Source: a virus
Virus record (IMG/VR): IMGVR_UViG_3300032092_000181
Span: 1 to 28,585 of that record
Strand: one strand, 5' to 3'
Length of the DNA stretch: 28,585 bases
Positions 7,112 through 14,471 of the stretch are shown here, in pieces (the stretch's first letter is position 1; every line of letters begins with the position of its first letter). Position numbers and translations under genes: made by a program. Below the pieces are notes generated by a model. The model searched no databases, was not told where the DNA came from, and was given only the letters and a program-made list of their open reading frames with translations.

Positions 7112-8707
7112 ATGGCTAACCAAGCAATCGCCCTTCAGGCCCGCGCACCGCAAGGCAACTTCTTGGCGCCTGCGATCCAGCAAGGCGCGCAGATGATCAA
7201 CATAATGTCGCAGCAGCGCGCTGCTGAACGTCAGGCAGCGGCGCAGCAGCAGACTCTGGAGTTGGCGCGGGCAAAAGAAGAACGCGACATTACGCAGGCG
7301 CAGATCGACAACAACGGTAAGAAAATTGATTTCTATACTAAGCGCGCCGGCCAGACCATGAACGCTGCTGGGTACGAACTTTTGCTGCGTGACATGGATA
7401 AAGACGCGCCGCAGTTTGCGGCAATGTTTCGAACCAATTTGCCGCCGGAAAAATTTGATCGCAACGAGTTGCTCAAAATGGTCGGCAGCGTCGGCGACAA
7501 TTTCAAAGCTACGTTTGGCCCGTTGGAAACCGAAGTCGTGCAGTTAGAAAACGGAGATTACGCGGTTACGGTTACCGGAGGTTACGGCAAAAACACTGGT
7601 GTGTTTGAACTTCCAGGGTACAAGTTGCGCGCCGGCGGCGCCCCGCCTACCGCCGCGCCCGCAACGCCACCAGCAACGTCCGCACCGCCCGCACCGCCCG
7701 CTACCGCGCCTGCGCCCGCAGCCGGGGGTATGTTCCGTCCTGCGGCGTTCTCGCCAGATCAAGGCGCAGACCCGGCTGCCGCGTTGGCAAAGTCCTTGAC
7801 TGAAGCTCAAGGAACCAAACGGATTGACGCAGGCACGGTCGAGCAAATTAAAGCTATGGTGCCGCCGGAAGCGGTTGACCGGTTCATTCAGGTCAACGGT
7901 ATCCAAGTGACGCCAAGCGACGGTATGCGTAGCGCCGTCTACCGTCCAGATGGCGGCGCGCCGCTGGCGCAGCAAGTTCAGTTCGACCCGAACGCATATG
8001 TGGCTACGGGCCAGACAGCGCGCGGTAAACCGCCGATGGTGTCGCCGATGCCTGGGTCGGCCAGCGTGCCGCTTGATCGCGTTCGCGCAGAAGCAGCGGC
8101 AGGGCGTCCGACACCTATTGAAGCGGCTGCGGTCGCGTCGGCTACCACTACGGCTACTAAGGCTGCGGAGCTTAAAGCAGAACAGGCCAAGAAGTTGTCG
8201 GCCAAACTTCAGGTGTCTACGCTGCTGCAAAAAATTCGCAACGCATACGAGACGCTGAACAAAGCCGAATCAATTGTGTCAGATGAGCGCGGCGCGTTTG
8301 CAAACGTATTTGACTATCTATCCACGACAGGGACGGGACGTGAAATCCAGCGCGCGCTCGGCACCTCGGCCAACAAGTCGCTGAACGAAATTACCGGCGC
8401 GCGTAAACTGCTGGCCACGGCAATCAAAACCGCTGCCGGTATGTCCGCACAGGAAATGAACTCGAACGTCGAATTGCAACTGACGCTAGACGCGCTGACC
8501 GATCCAACGCAGGGCTACGAAAGTGTAATCAGCCAGATCGACACGTTGGAACAACTGTACGGCACCGGTGGCGTTCAAACGCCTGTTACATCTGCCGGTC
8601 GCCAGACGCCGGTAATTCCAACTTTGACGCCGGAACAGGTACGGGCCAACCCTAGCATCAAGCGTTGGAGACGCGCGGACAACGGAAAGGTCATGACCCG
8701 GCCATGA
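7112..8707 (+). CDS. Ejection protein, probably the P22 gp20 equivalent
   Basis: 531 residues with a GAGGA ribosome binding site. The N-terminal 80 residues are predicted long helix with many Gln and Ala (QAAAQQQTLELARAKEERDITQAQID). Residues about 177-205 are a Pro/Ala linker. The C-terminal half (360-500) is again helical and includes a segment around LNEITGARKLLATAIKTAAGMSAQEMNSNVE, typical of internal virion proteins. Assignment rests mainly on position between a gp7-like and a third ejection protein and on composition; the family evolves fast. The 3' end overlaps the next gene by ATGA. Expected role: released early during infection to help the DNA cross the envelope. Confidence 0.6.
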   Translation: MANQAIALQARAPQGNFLAPAIQQGAQMINIMSQQRAAERQAAAQQQTLELARAKEERDITQAQIDNNGKKIDFYTKRAGQTMNAAGYELLLRDMDKDAPQFAAMFRTNLPPEKFDRNELLKMVGSVGDNFKATFGPLETEVVQLENGDYAVTVTGGYGKNTGVFELPGYKLRAGGAPPTAAPATPPATSAPPAPPATAPAPAAGGMFRPAAFSPDQGADPAAALAKSLTEAQGTKRIDAGTVEQIKAMVPPEAVDRFIQVNGIQVTPSDGMRSAVYRPDGGAPLAQQVQFDPNAYVATGQTARGKPPMVSPMPGSASVPLDRVRAEAAAGRPTPIEAAAVASATTTATKAAELKAEQAKKLSAKLQVSTLLQKIRNAYETLNKAESIVSDERGAFANVFDYLSTTGTGREIQRALGTSANKSLNEITGARKLLATAIKTAAGMSAQEMNSNVELQLTLDALTDPTQGYESVISQIDTLEQLYGTGGVQTPVTSAGRQTPVIPTLTPEQVRANPSIKRWRRADNGKVMTRP

Positions 8708-10368
8708 AACAGAACGATCCTTACGCCGGGCTAGGCACTTACGAACAGGGCGGCGCAGACCCTTACGCAGGGCTGGGTACTGTTGAAAAAACAATGCCGC
8801 GCACCAAAGCCGCGCCGCCTGCACCCGACGCATCGGCGGCCCAGTTGGCCGGCGTTGTTTCTGGCGCGGTTTCGCCATACGCAACTATTGCCGGCATGGG
8901 TGCAATGGCGGGCGCGCCTTTTGGTGTCGGCGCTCCGCTGGGTGCTGCTGGCGGCGTTTTGTCGTTGGGTTTGGCTGATCTTGGCACCGGCCTTTACAAC
9001 GCCGCCACGCCGCTGTTTAATGGCGCGCGCGTTCGTCTGCCATCAGAAATCATTCGCTCACAACTTCAAAACGTAGGCGTGGGGCGCGCGCCGCAAACGC
9101 CGGGTCAGGAAGTGCTGTTTCGCACCGCTGAAGGCGCGGCAGGCGCGTTGAGCGGCGCTTCGGCACTAGGCACTATGGCATCCCGCGCGGCCCCCGGCGT
9201 TGCTCGGAACGTCATGCAGGCGATGGCCCAAGCGCCGCTGGCACAGACTGCGGCTGGCGCGGCGGCTGGCGGTGTTCCAGCAGCGGCGCGCGAATACGGC
9301 GGCGTAACTGACCCGCTGGCGCTTGCGGCTTTGTCGCTGGGTGCTGGCGGGTTGGCAGGCGCTGCTGCAACACCGCGCCCGGCAGCGGTCACACAGCAAC
9401 AGTTGGTTGACAGAGCAAGAACGGCTTACGCCAACGCCGAACAAGCGGGCGTGCAGTTTGAACCTACATCAATCACTAATCTCGGCGCGAATATTCTTAC
9501 ATCGCTATCAACGCACCCAAGAGTTCAGTTTCATCCAGGTCTACACCCGCGTGTAGCGACGGTGCTGACAGCCATAGAAACAGCCGGGCAAAACGCCTTA
9601 ACATCGGGAACGCCGATTTCGTTTTCAGAACTTGAACTGTTGCGCCGCCTCGCGCGGACAGCGGCCAACACACCTGACAGAGATCAGCGCCGATTAGTTG
9701 GCACGATCATTAACCAGATTGACAGGTTCGTTGATGCACCGCCGGCTAACGCCGTTGTATCTGGAAACGCGCCGGGTGCGGCCACCGCTATTAGAGAAGC
9801 CCGTCGAGCATGGCGGCAAATGAGCCAAGCTGACGTTTTTGATACTATGGTCGAACGCGCTACCAACTCCGCGCAAGGTTTAAACTCCAAGTCTTTGCAA
9901 GCGCAGGCCCGTTCTATTGCAAACAACCCCAACCGTATGCGCGGGCTAGACCCAAATCTTCAGGCACAAGTCAGAAACTTGGCTCAAGGCAGAGGTGGTC
10001 TTTCCACGCTGCAAGGTTTGGGCAGTTTTGCGCCTTCTTTAGACGCCAAAAACGTAATGAATTACGTGCTCGGGGCTGGCACTGGCGGGGCTATTTACGC
10101 TGGCCAACCCGCTCTGGGCGCGCTCGGTGTCGGTCTAGGTGCTACGGGTCTGGTGTCCAAAGCTGCGGCTAACCGCATGGCATTGAATCGCGTAAACGCT
10201 ATGGGGTCACAAGCCAGAGGGACACCCGCTCGTCAGATTCCTTTCGCGCCTTTGGCCGCTGCGGCAGGGCAAGAAGCTGTTCGCGGTAGCGGCGGTATTA
10301 CCGTGACGCTGCGCCCAGACATTAAAGACCCAAACAAACGCGCCTCTATGGGTCTTCCGCCGCTATAA
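8704..10368 (+). CDS. Third ejection / internal virion protein (gp16-like position)
   Basis: 554 residues from ATG 8704, chosen because it overlaps the previous stop as ATGA; a start 39 nt upstream is possible but lacks this coupling. The N-terminus has a perfect duplicated octapeptide DPYAGLGT (residues 5-12 and 19-26). Residues about 45-105 are a Gly/Ala-rich hydrophobic region that could insert into membrane, and another hydrophobic stretch lies near residues 450-490. No lytic transglycosylase catalytic motif is obvious. In P22-like phages the third ejection protein forms part of the channel across the cell envelope; that role is inferred here from order and hydrophobicity. Confidence 0.6.
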   Translation: MKQNDPYAGLGTYEQGGADPYAGLGTVEKTMPRTKAAPPAPDASAAQLAGVVSGAVSPYATIAGMGAMAGAPFGVGAPLGAAGGVLSLGLADLGTGLYNAATPLFNGARVRLPSEIIRSQLQNVGVGRAPQTPGQEVLFRTAEGAAGALSGASALGTMASRAAPGVARNVMQAMAQAPLAQTAAGAAAGGVPAAAREYGGVTDPLALAALSLGAGGLAGAAATPRPAAVTQQQLVDRARTAYANAEQAGVQFEPTSITNLGANILTSLSTHPRVQFHPGLHPRVATVLTAIETAGQNALTSGTPISFSELELLRRLARTAANTPDRDQRRLVGTIINQIDRFVDAPPANAVVSGNAPGAATAIREARRAWRQMSQADVFDTMVERATNSAQGLNSKSLQAQARSIANNPNRMRGLDPNLQAQVRNLAQGRGGLSTLQGLGSFAPSLDAKNVMNYVLGAGTGGAIYAGQPALGALGVGLGATGLVSKAAANRMALNRVNAMGSQARGTPARQIPFAPLAAAAGQEAVRGSGGITVTLRPDIKDPNKRASMGLPPL

Positions 10369-10384
10369 CCAAGGAAAGTACGCC

Positions 10385-10552
10385 GTGACGACCATCGACC
10401 AGACCGAAGCGCGGCTGAACACGCATGAGGAAGTGTGCGCTCTGCGTTATGAAGGCATCTGCGCGCGATTGAAACGCTTGGAGAACATCGGCGTGGGCGC
10501 GGCGGGTACGATCATCATGCTGCTGGTCACTATCGTAATGAAGATCAGCTAA
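10385..10552 (+). CDS. Small membrane protein, XhlA/holin-like, GTG start
   Basis: 55 residues starting at GTG with AAGGAAAG about 8 nt upstream. Residues 1-33 are charged and helical (TIDQTEARLNTHEEVCALRYEGICARLKRLE), and 36-52 are one membrane segment (GVGAAGTIIMLLVTIVM). A short soluble N-terminal coiled coil plus one C-terminal membrane helix is the layout of XhlA-type phage proteins and some class III holins. It is the first gene after the virion block and heads the lysis region, so a holin or holin accessory role is plausible. It may instead be an unrelated small membrane protein; a second holin candidate lies at 12085. Confidence 0.6.
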   Translation: MTTIDQTEARLNTHEEVCALRYEGICARLKRLENIGVGAAGTIIMLLVTIVMKIS

Positions 10553-10588
10553 CCACCGCGGTCTGAAAGACTGCTCTGAGGGTGATGT

Positions 10589-11635
10589 ATGGCAGTCAAT
10601 CAGTACGACGTTGATCCAGAACAAGATGCTAAAATAGCGGCTGCTGCGGTCGAGCATGGTAGTCAGAACATGGCCGCCCTCGCCTTGGGGATGAGCCGGG
10701 CGGCTGTGCAGAACGCCTGCCGCCGTCATGCGGCGCGGACAGCCGCTGTTTTATCGTTCGACACGCCCAAGGCAGACCCACTGCCGCCGTTTGATCTGCC
10801 GTTCGCAGAGCGGCTGGCGTTGATGAAGAAGCGCAACGCGCTGCGGATCGCACACGCGCAGGCGCAAGCTTGGCAGACCGTGCGGATACCGATCAAAGGG
10901 CCTTACGCCATCTGCTGGTTTGGCGATCCGCACCTCGACGATCCGTACTGCGATCTGGTCGGCTTCGAGCGTGACGCCACCATCTGCGCTGAAACCCAAG
11001 GGCTGTACGGCGCCAACGGTGGGGATAGCATCAACAACTGGGTGGGTAAGTTGGAGCGCCTGTACGGCGAACAATCCGCCACGGTGTCAGAAGGCTGGGA
11101 ACTGGTCGAGTGGGCGCTGAAGCATCTGGGCGTCAACTGGCTGGTGTGGATTCTGGGCAACCACGACACCTGGAACTACGGCAAAAGAATCTTCGACGGC
11201 ATGAACACCGAACGCATCCTGATGCGCGACTGGGACGCCAAGCTGCAACTGGTTTCGCCGTGCGGCGGTATCACCCGGGTCTGGGCGCGGCACGACTTCA
11301 AGGGCCACTCGATGTACAACGAGTTGCACGGCCTGAAGCGGGCGGCGATGATCGACGAACACGCCGACATCTACGCTGCGTTCCACCGGCACACGTTTGG
11401 CACCGGCCAGGGCGAGTTTGCTGGCGGGCGGCGCTACACGCTGGTGCGCGCCAAGGGCTATAAGGAGTTTGACGACTACGCGCTCAAGGGCCAGTTCGCA
11501 GAACAGCGCAGCGGACAGTCAGTGGTCACGGTCATCACGCCGCGCGACGGCGCTGCCCCGGCGGTCAGTGTGTTTGAGGACGTGCAAGAAGGCGCGGCCT
11601 TCCTGACGTACAAGCGCAGAAAGGCTGGTCTATGA
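10589..11635 (+). CDS. Calcineurin-like metallophosphoesterase with N-terminal helix-turn-helix
   Basis: 348 residues. Metal-binding motifs appear in order: GDPHLDD (112-118, D113 and H115), GGDSINNW (144-151, D146), GNHDTW (190-195, N191, H192, D193), GHSMYN (239-244), and FHRHTF (265-270, H266 and H268). This is the complete two-metal phosphoesterase set. Residues 15-48 (AAAAVEHGSQNMAALALGMSRAAVQNACRRH, with MSRAAVQNACRR as recognition helix) look like a DNA-binding helix-turn-helix. Phage enzymes of this group are common near packaging or tail genes, but substrates are unsettled; nucleic acid or nucleotide phosphoesters are likely. AGGG lies about 8 nt before the start. The stop overlaps the next start as ATGA. 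Confidence 0.8.
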   Translation: MAVNQYDVDPEQDAKIAAAAVEHGSQNMAALALGMSRAAVQNACRRHAARTAAVLSFDTPKADPLPPFDLPFAERLALMKKRNALRIAHAQAQAWQTVRIPIKGPYAICWFGDPHLDDPYCDLVGFERDATICAETQGLYGANGGDSINNWVGKLERLYGEQSATVSEGWELVEWALKHLGVNWLVWILGNHDTWNYGKRIFDGMNTERILMRDWDAKLQLVSPCGGITRVWARHDFKGHSMYNELHGLKRAAMIDEHADIYAAFHRHTFGTGQGEFAGGRRYTLVRAKGYKEFDDYALKGQFAEQRSGQSVVTVITPRDGAAPAVSVFEDVQEGAAFLTYKRRKAGL

Positions 11636-11694
11636 TCGACCTCTTGTGGTATTACACCTTCCGGTACGGAAAACGCATGGGCGCTACGCAATGA
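11632..11694 (+). CDS. 20-residue coupling peptide before the endolysin
   Basis: MIDLLWYYTFRYGKRMGATQ. ATG overlaps the phosphoesterase stop (ATGA) and the TGA overlaps the endolysin ATG (ATGA). Upstream AGAAAGG is a good ribosome binding site, while the endolysin start has none of its own, so translation of this frame probably feeds the endolysin. The aromatic, basic sequence could associate with membrane. It may be a genuine micro-protein or simply a translational relay. Confidence 0.45.
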   Translation: MIDLLWYYTFRYGKRMGATQ

Positions 11695-12083
11695 GCATTG
11701 TCCTTAATCCCCGGTCTATCTCGCGCCTTACGGACGTGCATCCTGACTTGGTGCGCGTCGTCCACCGCGCCGCTGCCTTGTCCAGTCTGGATTTCACCGT
11801 GCTGGAGGGGTGGCGCAACTTGGACCGGCAGAAGCAGTTGCTGGCGCAAAAGGCCACTAAAACGCTCAATTCGCGCCACCTGACCGGCCACGCCGTCGAT
11901 CTGGCACCGATGATCGGTGGCAGCGTGTCGTGGGATTGGCCGCTGTACCACCGGCTGGCCAAGGTGGTGAAGGCCGCTGCGGCGCATGAAAACGTCCCCA
12001 TCACTTGGGGCGGAGATTGGAAGACCTTTAAAGACGGCCCACATTGGGAACTACCGTGGAAGCAATACCCGTTAGGAGAGTGA
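11691..12083 (+). CDS. Endolysin, M15 family peptidase
   Basis: 130 residues from ATG 11691, chosen for ATGA overlap with the preceding mini-ORF; a start at 11646 would add 15 residues that do not look like family sequence. Zinc ligands are visible: SRHLTGHAVDL (61-71; H63 and D70 in the H-x6-D pattern) and DGPHWEL (115-121; H118, with E120 catalytic). This is the VanY/L-alanyl-D-glutamate peptidase fold used by many phages of Gram-negative bacteria to cut peptidoglycan stem peptides. No signal peptide or SAR segment is seen, so export depends on a holin. A holin-like gene follows directly. Confidence 0.88.
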   Translation: MSIVLNPRSISRLTDVHPDLVRVVHRAAALSSLDFTVLEGWRNLDRQKQLLAQKATKTLNSRHLTGHAVDLAPMIGGSVSWDWPLYHRLAKVVKAAAAHENVPITWGGDWKTFKDGPHWELPWKQYPLGE

Positions 12084-12084
12084 C

Positions 12085-12261
12085 ATGAACATGATTTCTT
12101 GGGCTTTAAACCGGCTAAAAGAGCCTAGCACCTACGCCGGCGTTGCCAGCCTCGCGCTGGCGCTGGGTCTGACGGATGTGCAGTGGCAGGTGATCTCCGC
12201 TGCGGTTGCAGGTTTGGCTGGCGTTGCCGCTATGTTCCTGACGGAAAAACCCGAAGCGTGA
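12085..12261 (+). CDS. Holin-like small membrane protein
   Basis: 58 residues with AGGAGAGTGAC just before ATG. The sequence has a short polar start (MNMISWALNRLKEPSTYAG), a hydrophobic segment (residues 19-30, VASLALALGLTD), and a second one (35-52, VISAAVAGLAGVAAMFL), then a charged tail TEKPEA. Two closely spaced helices and the position between endolysin and spanins fit a small class II-like holin that makes inner-membrane holes. The stop overlaps the next gene as GTGA. Confidence 0.65.
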   Translation: MNMISWALNRLKEPSTYAGVASLALALGLTDVQWQVISAAVAGLAGVAAMFLTEKPEA

Positions 12262-12461
12262 TCAAAATCCTGACGCTCTTGCTGTCGCTGCTCGACCGCG
12301 TTTTTACCGAATGGGGAAACGCCAAGTTGCGGACGCAAGGGCGTCAGGACGCGCAGGAGCAACTTGATGCAAACGTTGCTAAGGCAGAGGTCGCTATGGA
12401 TGCTGACGATCCCGCTCGTCTTGACCGGCTGCGTGACAGGTTCGACCGCGCTCGTCGGTGA
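12258..12461 (+). CDS. Rz: Rz-like inner membrane spanin subunit, GTG start
   Basis: 67 residues from GTG 12258, which overlaps the holin-like stop as GTGA; starting upstream would put the protein inside the holin gene. Residues 2-18 are a hydrophobic anchor (IKILTLLLSLLDRVFTEW), followed by a charged helical region with many Ala, Asp, Glu and Arg (QGRQDAQEQLDANVAKAEVAMDADDPARLDRL). This is the i-spanin layout. The gene overlaps, in a different frame, a lipoprotein gene with a lipobox, the classic Rz/Rz1 arrangement. Together they fuse inner and outer membranes in the last step of lysis. The anchor is short and contains an Asp, so topology is less certain than the pairing. Confidence 0.68.
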   Translation: MIKILTLLLSLLDRVFTEWGNAKLRTQGRQDAQEQLDANVAKAEVAMDADDPARLDRLRDRFDRARR

Positions 12462-12585
12462 CTATTGCCGGATAGCCAAACCTATTGGTTATGACAGTCG
12501 GACCGACACCGCTGAGACGGTGAAGGAAATCGAAGCACACAATTCTAAGTGGGCTTGTGTGTGCGATAGGGATTGCCCAAAGTAG
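12367..12585 (+). CDS. Rz1: Rz1-like outer membrane lipoprotein spanin subunit
   Basis: 72 residues from ATG 12367; an internal ATG at 12400 would give a signal of only ten residues before the cysteine. Basic residues R6 and R8 precede a hydrophobic stretch (LWMLTIPLVLTGC) ending in the lipobox L-T-G-C with Cys22 as lipidation site. The mature part contains DYCRIAKPIGY and ends AHNSKWACVCDRDCPK, like other phage Rz1-type proteins. The first 95 nt lie within the Rz gene in another frame. The stop TAG occupies 12583-12585 and touches the stop of the convergent minus-strand gene with no spacer. Confidence 0.75.
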   Translation: MQTLLRQRSLWMLTIPLVLTGCVTGSTALVGDYCRIAKPIGYDSRTDTAETVKEIEAHNSKWACVCDRDCPK

Positions 12586-12762
12586 TTACACCCCGATATA
12601 TTCCAGCAATCGTTTTACGGCCTTGATGTCCTCTGCGTAGGTCTCCGCATCGTCCGGGTGAATGTAACGCTGTGTGGAAATTTGTTCCAAAATAGACAGC
12701 GTCTCCTCAAGCCACGCGCGGGCGATACCGTCCAGCGTCTCTGCGTCGATTTCAATCATCAT
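12586..12762 (-). CDS. Small hypothetical protein, last gene of the leftward operon
   Basis: 58 residues from the first ATG of an ATGATG pair at 12762, preceded by AGGAGAAAACC and overlapping the DUF3310 stop. The sequence is acidic and helical (MMIEIDAETLDGIARAWLEETLSILEQIS, then DDAETYAEDIKAVKRLLEYIGV). No known domain is recognised. Its stop abuts the Rz1 stop on the other strand. Confidence 0.6.
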   Translation of the reverse strand: MMIEIDAETLDGIARAWLEETLSILEQISTQRYIHPDDAETYAEDIKAVKRLLEYIGV

Positions 12763-12989
12763 TGGTTTTCTCCTGTTTGTGCCAGACTGTCCCGCCAGCA
12801 CTCCAAATACCAGATAGCCTTGCCGATCTCCTGCACCGTGGCGTCCTTATGCCCGGCGCGGCTTAGATACTTCAGCGCGTTGCCGCGGCAGTAGCCGGCA
12901 AACTCCTCTGGCGATAGCTTGGCCTGGAGGTAGTCAATCGTCTGGATGCCGCCGACCTTGTAGTGGTCGGGATTGACTGCGTCCGTCAT
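12759..12989 (-). CDS. DUF3310 family protein
   Basis: 76 residues. The family signature is clear: NPDHYKVGGIQTIDYL (6-21), GYCRGNALKYLSRAGHKD (32-49) and IGKAIWYLECW (55-65). DUF3310 proteins are widespread in phage replication regions and are sometimes called nucleotide kinase-like in annotations, but the biochemical role is not established. ATGA overlaps join it to both neighbours, so it is translated as part of the early operon. Confidence 0.85.
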   Translation of the reverse strand: MTDAVNPDHYKVGGIQTIDYLQAKLSPEEFAGYCRGNALKYLSRAGHKDATVQEIGKAIWYLECWRDSLAQTGENQ

Positions 12990-13177
12990 GCGCCCAGCCT
13001 CGCCATCAGTTCAGCGCGCTCCCGCGCATTACGCAGCATGGCGTACCGCTGGTGCAGGCGGCGCACGATTCCGATGCGGCGGCGTGTTGCCATCTCGTCG
13101 TCCAGCAGGCGCTTGACCTCGTCCTCTGACATGGATGTGAGCGTCGCGGCCAATGACCGCCAATCAACCTTGTTCAT
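12986..13177 (-). CDS. Small hypothetical helical protein
   Basis: 63 residues. Charged, Arg-rich and predicted entirely helical (MSEDEVKRLLDDEMATRRRIGIVRRLHQRYAMLRNARERAELMARL). No recognised domain. It overlaps the helicase stop by 14 nt upstream and the DUF3310 start by ATGA downstream. The basic character would allow nucleic acid binding, but nothing more can be said. Confidence 0.55.
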   Translation of the reverse strand: MNKVDWRSLAATLTSMSEDEVKRLLDDEMATRRRIGIVRRLHQRYAMLRNARERAELMARLGA

Positions 13178-14471
13178 TCTTCAGTTCCTCCATCGCAATG
13201 TCTGACACGGCACGCTTTTCGTGAAGGGCCGCCCAGATGCGTTCGTCAATTGTTTTTTCGGTAATCATCACATAGACCCACACCGCGTGGGGCTGGCCGC
13301 CGCGGTGCAGGCGTCCGACCGTCTGCTCGTACAACTCCAGCGACCACGGCAGCGACACGAACACCATGTGGCAACCGCCGTGCTGAAGGTTCAGGCCGTG
13401 GCCGGCGGACTTCGGGTGGATCAGCAGCAGTTCGACCTTGCCCTCGTTCCACCGTTCGATCACGTCCTTGTCTTCGATGGTCTGGGCGTGCGGGAAGCGC
13501 CGGCGCAATTCGGCCAGTTCCTCCTGGTAGTTGTACACCACGATGGTGTTGGCGCGCTGGTTCTCGTCCAGCAGTTCCTCTAGCCGGTCGAACTTGTGGC
13601 TGCTGAACCAATGCACCGGCAGCGGCCCCTCGCGGTTGTAGATGAAGCCTGACGCCATCTGTTGCAGCTTGGTCGTCACCGACGCGGCGTTCTGGGCGAT
13701 CACGCGGTCGTCGCCAAACTTGACGACGTAGTCGCGCTTCATCTTCTCGTATGGCCCGCGATCCGCAAGGTTGACCCGCGTCTCAACGACATGGCACGGC
13801 GGCAACTTGTCCTTGTAGTCGCCTGGGTCAAGCACGAACGTCGCCGGCTTGATTCGTTCCATGACCTGTTCCAGCGCGCCGGGCGCCGGCGTCCACCGGC
13901 CGAAGTCGCGGTTAACGCAGTGGAAGTACTGCTGGAGGAACGCGCCCTTGGCACGGCCCAGCAAGCCTTGGTCAATGATCTTGCACTGACCGAACACATC
14001 CTCAAGGCCGTTCGACGTGAACGACCCGGTCAGACCCCACCGTATTGCCATCGTAGACATAAGTTTCTCCAGTGCTTTGAACCGCTTTCCGCTGGGGTTC
14101 TTCAGCCGCGTCAGTTCGTCGAACACGACGCCGTCAAAGCCTGACAAATCTTTGAGCTTATCAAGGTTGTCGTAGTTGATCACGACCACTGCCGCACCAC
14201 TGTCAAGCGCCGCTTTACGCTGCGCCGGGGTGCCGACCGCCAGCGCCGGCGTGATGCTAGACCACTTCGGGGCTTCGACCGGCCACACGTCCGTGCAGAC
14301 GCGCTTGGGCGCGACCACCAGCCACCGCTTGACCAGACCGTCGTTCAGCATCGCCTGCATGGCTGTGAGCGTGATCGCGGTCTTGCCAGCGCCCACCGGC
14401 GCCAAGATCATCGCGCGGTCGCGCTCGTACAGAAAGTCGGCGGCGTCGTCCTGGTAAGGGCGCAGTCTCAT
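13164..14471 (-). CDS. SNF2-type superfamily 2 helicase
   Basis: 435 residues with the SF2 motifs in order: Q-like RPYQ (4-7), motif I APVGAGKT (24-31), motif Ia VVAPKRV (52-58), motif II DELT (118-121), motif III LTGSF (147-151), motif V SAGHGLNLQ (355-363) and motif VI QTVGRLHRGGQ (383-393). The DELT box and the closing Arg-Gly-Gly-Gln pattern are typical of the small SNF2-like helicases of phage replication modules. Expected to translocate on or unwind DNA using ATP during replication or recombination. It overlaps the methyltransferase upstream by ATGA. Confidence 0.88.
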   Translation of the reverse strand: MRLRPYQDDAADFLYERDRAMILAPVGAGKTAITLTAMQAMLNDGLVKRWLVVAPKRVCTDVWPVEAPKWSSITPALAVGTPAQRKAALDSGAAVVVINYDNLDKLKDLSGFDGVVFDELTRLKNPSGKRFKALEKLMSTMAIRWGLTGSFTSNGLEDVFGQCKIIDQGLLGRAKGAFLQQYFHCVNRDFGRWTPAPGALEQVMERIKPATFVLDPGDYKDKLPPCHVVETRVNLADRGPYEKMKRDYVVKFGDDRVIAQNAASVTTKLQQMASGFIYNREGPLPVHWFSSHKFDRLEELLDENQRANTIVVYNYQEELAELRRRFPHAQTIEDKDVIERWNEGKVELLLIHPKSAGHGLNLQHGGCHMVFVSLPWSLELYEQTVGRLHRGGQPHAVWVYVMITEKTIDERIWAALHEKRAVSDIAMEELKNEQG

